This document shows positions 5,738-11,435 of a stretch of 11,435 nt of DNA, piece by piece. The DNA is from JBLHKE01 sp047619485. GTDB lineage: Bacteria; Verrucomicrobiota; Verrucomicrobiia; Verrucomicrobiales; DEV007. The notes below the pieces were generated by a model. That model searched no databases. It was given only the letters and a program-made list of their open reading frames with translations, and was not told the DNA's origin. Location: contig JBLHKE010000189.1 in NCBI GenBank assembly GCA_047619485.1, positions 1-11,435 of the forward strand, read 5' to 3'. Position 1 is the stretch's first letter. Each line of letters opens with the position of its first letter. The position numbers were made by a program, and so were the translations under genes.

Positions 5738-7204
5738 ATGAGCACTTCCCGCACGTTTTCTCTGATTGTTTCAACTCTCCTTAGCGCGACGCTTGCGTTG
5801 TCGATGGCAACGGACGGAGCGGCTGGTGAGATCAGCTATGCGATCTTGGCATCGGAATCAACCGTCGCAGAAGATGGATGGATGGAGGTGATCGCGGCCC
5901 TCGAGAAAAAGTATCCTGGAGCAGCGAAGATCGAATTTACGGATGGTCAGCCCCAGGCGGCTTTAGCGGAGTTGAAGAAACGACGCCCTCGCTATGCGTG
6001 CTTCGTTGCGCAACATGGCGAGGTGACGCGTGATTTTGTGACCCAGGTGCACCAGCTGACCCGCGGGTTAGACGACGATCCCTATGCGGATGTTCGCTGG
6101 GGGATCCTGACTGGCTACGATGCGGCGAACGCGCTTTCGATCGCCGAGACCTCCGAGCCGCTCGTGATCGAGCGCGTCGCTTCGGGGACAGAGGTGGCTT
6201 TAGATCAATGTCAGGAAGGGATCTGGTACTGCGAGTTGAAAAAAAATCGCATGGTCAAAAAAGTGAAGGGTGGGGAGCCAGTCGAGTCGAGAGGGCCAGA
6301 CGACACCACGCGGGTGTTGGCGGAGACCTTGAATGATTACAAGGCGCAGTTATTCGTCACCTCAGGCCATGCCACCGAACGCGGTTGGCAGATCGGGTTT
6401 ACTTACAAGAACGGGTTTTTCAAGAGTAAGGACGGGCAACTCTTCGGTCAGAATCTGAAGGGCGAGAGGATTGATGTGGTGTCGCCCAACCCGAAGGTCT
6501 ACATGCCGATCGGCAATTGCCTGATGGGGCACATCGATGGTCCGGATGCGATGGCGCTGGCGTGGTTGAAGAGTGCTGGGGTGCGCCAGATGTTGGGCTA
6601 CACCGTGCCGACCTGGTACGGCTACTCTGGTTGGGGTTGCTTGGATTATTTTGTGGAGCAGCCGGGGCGCTATTCGTTCGCGGAGGCGTATCTTGCGAAC
6701 CAGCACGCGACGATCCACCGGTTGGAGACATGTTTCCCGGAAGTGGCACGGGAGAAGTTGGGGGGGCCGAACGATGCGATGAAGTTGCGCTCGAAGGTCA
6801 GAGGGACGGCGGCTGCGAAAAGATTGGGGCTAGGTTTGCAGGATGGGATCGGGCTGGTTTTCGATCGAGATGCAGTCGCGTTCTACGGCGATCCTGCTTG
6901 GGATGCGCACATGGCGGATGGCAAGTTGGCTTACGGGCAATCGCTGACAGAAGAAGATGGAGTGTGGACCTTCGAGGTGAAGCCGAGCGCTGGGCAGCAG
7001 TCGTTCGAGCCGATCAACGTCAATGGCACGCAGCGCGGCTGGCGGCCGATGATTGGATTTTTGCCGAAACGGTTAGTGGGGGAGATCGAGGTTCTGGAAG
7101 GAGCCGAACTGGGCGCCGTGGTCACGGATGATTTCGTGCTGCTGCCGAACCCGCGGGAGGTGGTCGAGGGCAAGGCTTATCGCGTCAAGTTCCGGGCGAA
7201 GTAA
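5738..7204 (+). CDS. Putative exported clan CD (gingipain/caspase-like) cysteine peptidase
   Basis: The 488-aa protein has a signal peptide (1-30, cleavage near AAG-E). The N-terminal part (31-150) looks alpha/beta and includes DDDPYADVRWGILTGYDAAN (112-131), which recalls the D-YAD and following G-R/T strand of C25 (gingipain) N-terminal subdomains. In the core, a hydrophobic strand leads to SGH (LFVTSGHATERGW, His211), and 50 residues later a second strand leads to GNC (VYMPIGNCLMGH, Cys261). This is the His-then-Cys dyad order and spacing style of clan CD peptidases, each residue following a beta strand. After it come GVRQMLGYTVPTWYGYSGWG (281-300), like the substrate-pocket region of C25, and FYGDPAW (382-388), matching the GDP motif common after gingipain catalytic domains. 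The last 90 residues look like a beta-sandwich. Cys261 and His211 as nucleophile and base are inference. The gene is monocistronic with a 163-bp palindrome immediately downstream. The alternative is a catalytically inactive caspase-fold protein. Confidence 0.68.
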   Translation: MSTSRTFSLIVSTLLSATLALSMATDGAAGEISYAILASESTVAEDGWMEVIAALEKKYPGAAKIEFTDGQPQAALAELKKRRPRYACFVAQHGEVTRDFVTQVHQLTRGLDDDPYADVRWGILTGYDAANALSIAETSEPLVIERVASGTEVALDQCQEGIWYCELKKNRMVKKVKGGEPVESRGPDDTTRVLAETLNDYKAQLFVTSGHATERGWQIGFTYKNGFFKSKDGQLFGQNLKGERIDVVSPNPKVYMPIGNCLMGHIDGPDAMALAWLKSAGVRQMLGYTVPTWYGYSGWGCLDYFVEQPGRYSFAEAYLANQHATIHRLETCFPEVAREKLGGPNDAMKLRSKVRGTAAAKRLGLGLQDGIGLVFDRDAVAFYGDPAWDAHMADGKLAYGQSLTEEDGVWTFEVKPSAGQQSFEPINVNGTQRGWRPMIGFLPKRLVGEIEVLEGAELGAVVTDDFVLLPNPREVVEGKAYRVKFRAK

Positions 7205-7212
7205 GGATGTTG

Positions 7213-7375
7213 AAGGGCACCTCCGGAAACCTGCTGTGGAAATGGGGCGCAGAGAAAATTCCCGCTGGCGAGGCGATAAACGCTAAGCTATCTGGTGATA
7301 GTGGGCGCTTTAGCAACGAAGACATCGGGGATTTTATCAAGCTCCAGCCCGCATGAGGTTTTCGGAGGTGCCCTT
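7213..7375. mobile_element. 163-bp palindromic MITE-like element with 20-bp terminal inverted repeats
   Basis: The ends 7213-7232 and 7356-7375 are inverted repeats matching at 19 of 20 positions (AAGGGCACCTCCGGAAACCT and the complement of AGGTTTTCGGAGGTGCCCTT). The interior stays palindromic in the same register: 7252-7264 (GAGAAAATTCCCG) against 7326-7338, and CTATC (7288-7292) against GATAG (7297-7301) around a TGGT centre. Immediately outside are AAGGATGTTG (7203-7212) and AAGGAACTTG (7376-7385), an 8-of-10 direct repeat that could be a decayed target duplication. There is no transposase. It fills the gap between two convergent genes and starts 8 bp after the stop codon of the peptidase-like gene, so a bidirectional terminator or RNA-hairpin role is the alternative. 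Confidence 0.72.
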
Positions 7376-7410
7376 AAGGAACTTGGTTAGCTGAGGGGGA
7401 TACGCCACTG

Positions 7411-10400
7411 CTACTTGATGCGCAGAAATCCGCGTCCTTTGGTCGGGATTTTCATCATGCGCTCGAAGCCGTCACCTTCGACTGCCTGTAGCGTGATCCA
7501 ATCTCCCGCATGCATGGTGCGGCTGAACTCGATCGCCTGCTGGCGTCCGATCAAGGTCGGGAAGAGGAAAACGGTGTCGCCGTCCAAGCTGCTCGCTACG
7601 CTGGCGGCAGTGCTCGAATTAGGTGCGAGTGGCGTCGGCACCCCGGCGACCCATTCACCGCCGGTGCCCGCACGGAAAATTGCTTCATCGGCATTGCGGA
7701 TACCGGTGTCGACGTAATCGATGATCGCGTAAGCTCCGTTTTCGGTGCGGCGTGTCAGGATGAGCCGCTCGCCATCACCGTCGATGCGGAATGGTGCGTG
7801 GAATAAGCCCTGGTTTAGATTGCGATCGCAGTAGATGACGAGGTGCTGGCCGGGAGTGATCACCGAGTCCTCTGGAAAGGCGAAGCGCAATGCTGGGAGG
7901 TCGTAGTAGCTTTGCACGAGTTCGATGTTAGCGAGTGAGATTTCGGTGTCACTGGTGTTGCGAATCTCGACGTAGTCCGGATGCCCGCCGCGTTCGTCTT
8001 GCAGGCTGCGGGTGTTGATTGAGACAACTTCAGAAATCTCCAAACCGGGCTGGCCATCGTCAATCGCCAGAGTGTGGAGCCGTGATAGCTCACCGGGCAG
8101 CGACGCCCCTGGGCTCTCAGGAATTTCGACAAGTTCACCGCTTAGATCCAATACTTCGACGTAGAATTCTATCTCGGCACCTGCAGGCAGGCCGTTTGCG
8201 AGCAGGCCACTAAAAAATCCGTCCTGCACGAGGCCATCTTGATGCAGTCCGTCGTCATAGAGGATCACTCTCTTGAAACCGGCTTCGGGAATGTCGATGC
8301 GACGCCACAGGAGGCTCATGCTGACGATGATGCCGTCGTCGATGCCGGTCGCGTTGAATCGAATCGGCCGATCCGGACCGAAATTCTCGATCGAGAAACC
8401 ATCGATTGTCGCCTTCGGTGGCAACGGTCCGTTGTCGACGTTGGTGGAGCCAGGGTCTGGAGACCCGTTGTAGGTAAAGGCGCGCAGTCCATCGTTGAAG
8501 CGGCTGTAAGCCACGTCTTCGAAGCTCTCGATGTAGTTGACGCGGTCGATCTCGATCCCGTCTGAACTGTTGAGGCAGATCGTGGCGCCCTTCGCAGGGA
8601 GTTTGAATCCTGTGTGCAGTTCGGAGCGGATTCTCTTAGAGCAAATCAGCAGGACGCGTTCGCCAGTTTCGAGCTCGATCGCTGGAAATTGGAATTTGCG
8701 TTCGGTTGATAGTTCGCCTTCTGGGAGGGGGGCTTGTTCCGCCGGGAGAACCTCTAAAGTCCATCCCTCTAGGGAAACTTTCTCGGGTGCTCCGTTGTAG
8801 ATCTCGATGTAGTCGGAGACTTTCCCGTCGCTGAGTTTGATCGTTTCGCTGTTGGCGAGAATCTCGTTGATGACCGGTTTTTGCAAGCCGGGGCGGATCG
8901 TGGAACTTGGAAGTGTTGATACGGTGCCGGTCACACTACCGCTTAGGGCGACCCACAATGTTGTGCCAGAACCAACGAGATCTGGTTCGCCATCGCCGTC
9001 GAGATCACCGGTCGCGAGGAACTCGCCGGCGGGCACGTCGACGGTGATTCCGGGGACACGCTTGCCGTCTTCGCCTTTCGTTAGGATGCTGATGCAGGAG
9101 AGGATCTTGCAGGACATCGCGTAGTCGATAGAGCCGTCGCCATCGAAGTCTGCTTCGGTGATTGAGGTGGCGGGGAAGCTTGGCGAACCGTCGAGCGGCC
9201 TCGATTCGGCTGAGAATCTGATGCCTTCGCCCCCGGTGAGGACGAGGATACCTGCATCGCTGCCAGCGATGAGGTCGAGGTTGCCGTCGTCGTTGTAGTC
9301 GACCACGCTGATGTCTTGGCTCCAGCGGATGTCGATGTTCTGCGGGCGATAGTAGTGGCGAGTGTAGCCATTGCGTTCGCGCTCGAACAGGTCGCCCTCG
9401 TTTTCGACGATGGCGATATCACTCTCGAACCCGACCCCAGCGATGTCTAGATCTCCGTCCTTGTCGAAGTCAGCAACGACCATGTCGAGCGGTTCGTGGA
9501 CGAAGTTGTGGTCTTGGATGTGCTCGAAAGTACCATCGCCGTTGCCTTTGAAGAAGCTCAGCCGGCAATCGCTGTAGCCTGAGGCGAGATCTAGCACGCC
9601 ATCGTTGTCGAGGTCGACGGTGACGATGGACAGCAGCCTCCCACCGCCTGTCGTCTCCGGGAGGTAGAACTTCATCTCTGGCTCGAAAGTGCCATCGCTG
9701 TTGCCGAGACGAACCGAAATGGAACCTGGGAGTGCGAGGTTGCTACAGACGATGTCGATCACCCCATCGCTATTGATGTCGGTGATTTCGGAGGCGCTGG
9801 GAACCTCGCCGATTTCCTGTGACTCGGGTGGGCCGAGTTTCCCCCCCGGGCCAGCCAGGCGCACCGTCACCTCCCAGCTGCCCTTGTGGGTCTGGAGGAC
9901 GTCATCTCGGCCGTCTCCGTTGATGTCCTTCACCAACAGTCCGGTAATCTCGCCATCGACCGGGTAGACCCCGTCGAGGACACTGAATCCGGTGGCGCCT
10001 GGGCGCGTGATGAGGATGCTGATATCGGTCGACTTGCGGTTGATTACTGCGAGATCTGGGTAGCCGTCCTCGTTCATGTCGACGCCGACGAGTTCGCGCG
10101 GGCTCCTCCCGACTGGAGCCTCTGAATCGGCGATTAGTATGCCCTGTTGGTTGCGGTAGGTCAGGACGCGATCGTAGTTGCGTAGTACCACGACGAGGTC
10201 GTTCCAGCCGTCGTTGTCCATGTCGATGATTTCCATTGCGCGCGGTCCGCCTGGTACGCTGATGACCTGTTCGATGCTCTCAGTGATGCCTGTGTGGATG
10301 TGGATGGTGCCGCTGTCGCGCTGTGCCGTGACGAGATCCAGCGCGGACGGGTCATTGGTGCGGATGGCGCCGAGGGCGAAAGATCGCGCCCGTTGGATGG

Positions 10401-11151
10401 TGAGTTCCTCGACGATTTCGAGTATGCCATCGGCCACCGGGCTTAGTTTCCAAAGTGTCGCTGCCTCAGCATGGGTGACGTGGACAGAGTCGCTACCGTC
10501 ACCGTTGGGAACCGTGCGGAACGAGTAGACAGGCTTAGGAAAATCCCCATCCTTCGGGATCGAATCGAGAGCAGGAATGTCGGTGATTGCCTCGAAGCCT
10601 CCACCTCCAAGGCTGCGGTATTGGCGGACTCCATTGTCTGGACCGCCGACGACGAGATCGTTCACCCCGTCACCATCAAAGTCTCCGGCGGTGAGATTGC
10701 GGACGCCGGGCCAGGCGTCGATCACCACGGTCGGCGTCGGATCGAACTGTCCGTCACCGTGGTTGATGAAGATCACGACCTTGCCATCGAATGGGGCGCA
10801 GGTGCTGATGTCTGCGTGGCCGTCGCCGGTCACGTCGGCACAGGTGATGCCCCGCAACTCCTGGGTCTCGGAGGAGAGGTGCGTCGCGGTGGAAAATTCG
10901 CCCGCGCTGGTGGCGAGATAGACGGTGATTGTGCCGTCGAGATTAGCGACCGCAAGATCGGGTTTGCCATCCGAGTTGAAATCGGCGCTGCAGATTCCTT
11001 TCGGTCCCTCCCGGCGGTGAGCAGCGACGTTCGGATTGCCCACGTCGAGCCGGTTGCCGAACGATTTGAGGTTATCGAAAAGCTGAGCGTTCGCAGGAAA
11101 GGCAAGGCTAGACAGCGCGAGAAGAAAGGCGGCGAGGGCGCGATAGTGCAT
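7411..11151 (-). CDS. Large secreted FG-GAP/VCBS propeller protein with two lamin-tail domains
   Basis: The start at 11151 is chosen because it gives a clean signal peptide, MHYRALAAFLLALSSLAFPA then NA-QLF; the ATG at 11244 would prefix 31 unrelated residues. The mature part of the 1246-aa protein has twelve canonical Ca-binding FG-GAP/VCBS motifs of the form DxDxDGxxD at residues 57, 106, 157, 310, 358, 409, 458, 513, 561, 618, 668 and 717. Two degenerate repeats near 217 and 265 bring the total to 14 at about 50-residue spacing. Then come a lamin-tail domain (about 758-904: PVINEILANS, DYIEIYN, SLEGWTL, SPDPGSTN), an Ig/fibronectin-like segment (about 912-1030, with DDGLHQDGLVQDG), a second, more diverged LTD (about 1037-1178: LEISEVVSIN, DYVEIRN, PTPLAPN), and a C-terminal beta-rich tail ending GFLRIK. 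Such proteins are extracellular; Ca-stabilised propellers and LTDs usually mediate adhesion or ligand binding. No enzyme motif is visible. It is probably monocistronic and converges on the peptidase-like gene. Confidence 0.9.
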   Translation of the reverse strand: MHYRALAAFLLALSSLAFPANAQLFDNLKSFGNRLDVGNPNVAAHRREGPKGICSADFNSDGKPDLAVANLDGTITVYLATSAGEFSTATHLSSETQELRGITCADVTGDGHADISTCAPFDGKVVIFINHGDGQFDPTPTVVIDAWPGVRNLTAGDFDGDGVNDLVVGGPDNGVRQYRSLGGGGFEAITDIPALDSIPKDGDFPKPVYSFRTVPNGDGSDSVHVTHAEAATLWKLSPVADGILEIVEELTIQRARSFALGAIRTNDPSALDLVTAQRDSGTIHIHTGITESIEQVISVPGGPRAMEIIDMDNDGWNDLVVVLRNYDRVLTYRNQQGILIADSEAPVGRSPRELVGVDMNEDGYPDLAVINRKSTDISILITRPGATGFSVLDGVYPVDGEITGLLVKDINGDGRDDVLQTHKGSWEVTVRLAGPGGKLGPPESQEIGEVPSASEITDINSDGVIDIVCSNLALPGSISVRLGNSDGTFEPEMKFYLPETTGGGRLLSIVTVDLDNDGVLDLASGYSDCRLSFFKGNGDGTFEHIQDHNFVHEPLDMVVADFDKDGDLDIAGVGFESDIAIVENEGDLFERERNGYTRHYYRPQNIDIRWSQDISVVDYNDDGNLDLIAGSDAGILVLTGGEGIRFSAESRPLDGSPSFPATSITEADFDGDGSIDYAMSCKILSCISILTKGEDGKRVPGITVDVPAGEFLATGDLDGDGEPDLVGSGTTLWVALSGSVTGTVSTLPSSTIRPGLQKPVINEILANSETIKLSDGKVSDYIEIYNGAPEKVSLEGWTLEVLPAEQAPLPEGELSTERKFQFPAIELETGERVLLICSKRIRSELHTGFKLPAKGATICLNSSDGIEIDRVNYIESFEDVAYSRFNDGLRAFTYNGSPDPGSTNVDNGPLPPKATIDGFSIENFGPDRPIRFNATGIDDGIIVSMSLLWRRIDIPEAGFKRVILYDDGLHQDGLVQDGFFSGLLANGLPAGAEIEFYVEVLDLSGELVEIPESPGASLPGELSRLHTLAIDDGQPGLEISEVVSINTRSLQDERGGHPDYVEIRNTSDTEISLANIELVQSYYDLPALRFAFPEDSVITPGQHLVIYCDRNLNQGLFHAPFRIDGDGERLILTRRTENGAYAIIDYVDTGIRNADEAIFRAGTGGEWVAGVPTPLAPNSSTAASVASSLDGDTVFLFPTLIGRQQAIEFSRTMHAGDWITLQAVEGDGFERMMKIPTKGRGFLRIK

Positions 11152-11435
11152 GATGGCAACGGGTCGGGGGTTTAAGAGCCGCAGTTCGTATCGGACCGCG
11201 AATCCACCGATATGCCAAGTTCTAGCACGGATTGGATTCATCAAAAAGATCCGTCTCGATCATCGCACCCCTGTCGAAACGAGATTTTGACGGGAAAAGG
11301 GGCAAAACCTCCCCGCTTCATTGCCTACAGGCAGATGAACAAGTCCGCCCTCCCGGCGCTCCGCAGAGCCAAATGGGAAGTATTATATCCTAAATATTTC
11401 TACTGGCTGACGCGCATCGGCATCAGGACGTAGAG
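11152..11435 (-). promoter_or_regulatory. Upstream region of the FG-GAP protein gene, candidate -10 box
   Basis: This 284-bp stretch has no convincing gene. A short rightward frame of 73 codons (11212-11433) has no SD and no recognisable similarity. An AT-rich patch at 11380-11400 contains a perfect TATAAT on the minus strand (11382-11387), about 230 bp upstream of the start at 11151, but the -35 position 16-18 bp away matches poorly. No SD precedes 11151; the leader there is C-rich. Confidence 0.25.

Noticed and set aside
7207..7356. 49-codon rightward ORF inside the second palindromic element
   Set aside because: It has no properly spaced SD (the stop of the preceding gene and AAGG abut the ATG), its product matches nothing I recognise, and the region is better explained as palindrome arms.
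11169..11180. Shared 12-mer GGTTTAAGAGCC with the left end of the first palindromic element (3402-3413)
   Set aside because: A 12-base match is expected by chance a few times in 11 kb, and no matching inverted partner was found nearby, so it is not called a third element.
11152..11244. 31-residue N-terminal extension of the FG-GAP protein
   Set aside because: The residues are not signal-like, and the internal Met at 11151 gives a standard signal peptide.
11212..11433. 73-codon rightward ORF at the right edge
   Set aside because: No SD, no recognisable domain, and composition like the non-coding flank. A small gene cannot be excluded but is not supported.

Overview
The window holds six convincing protein genes and no RNA gene, CRISPR array or recognisable transposase. 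Several features point to a GC-rich, Gram-negative bacterium of the Verrucomicrobiota or the wider PVC group: five of the six gene products are exported or carry a predicted signal peptide, a very large FG-GAP/lamin-tail secreted protein ends in a short basic-aromatic tail (GFLRIK), low-complexity Lys/Cys/His-rich exported proteins are present, and Shine-Dalgarno sequences are mostly weak. The phylum call is inference from protein style, not from a marker gene comparison.

Layout. The left half (72-5571) is transcribed leftward. In transcription order it carries a CsgG-like exported protein with a FlgT_C-like C-terminal domain (5571-4486), an exported endonuclease/exonuclease/phosphatase (EEP) family enzyme (4440-3568), a 167-bp palindromic element (3405-3571), a secreted Cys/His/Lys-rich repeat protein (3276-1669) followed by a clear intrinsic terminator (about 1612-1643), and seryl-tRNA synthetase serS (1343-72) with an unusual G-poor, C-rich leader. 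The right half has a rightward gene for a putative exported clan CD (gingipain/caspase-like) cysteine peptidase (5738-7204). A second, unrelated-sequence 163-bp palindromic element follows (7213-7375), and then a leftward 1246-aa secreted protein (11151-7411) with 14 FG-GAP/VCBS-type blades and two lamin-tail domains.

The least expected signals are these. (1) Two different elements of about 165 bp, each a long imperfect palindrome with near-perfect 20-bp terminal inverted repeats, both sit directly at the 3' end of a gene; they look like MITEs or fold-back elements, or 3'-end regulatory hairpins. (2) The exported Cys/His-rich protein contains a 38-residue higher-order repeat copied four times almost identically at the DNA level, a candidate metal-binding array. 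(3) The clan CD peptidase candidate has a His/Cys dyad in the expected order plus a GDP motif. (4) The FG-GAP spacing implies two seven-bladed propellers.

The genes do not form one obvious pathway. Apart from serS (housekeeping, cytoplasmic), they share only an envelope or extracellular destination. The CsgG-like and EEP genes are 45 bp apart and are the only likely co-transcribed pair.
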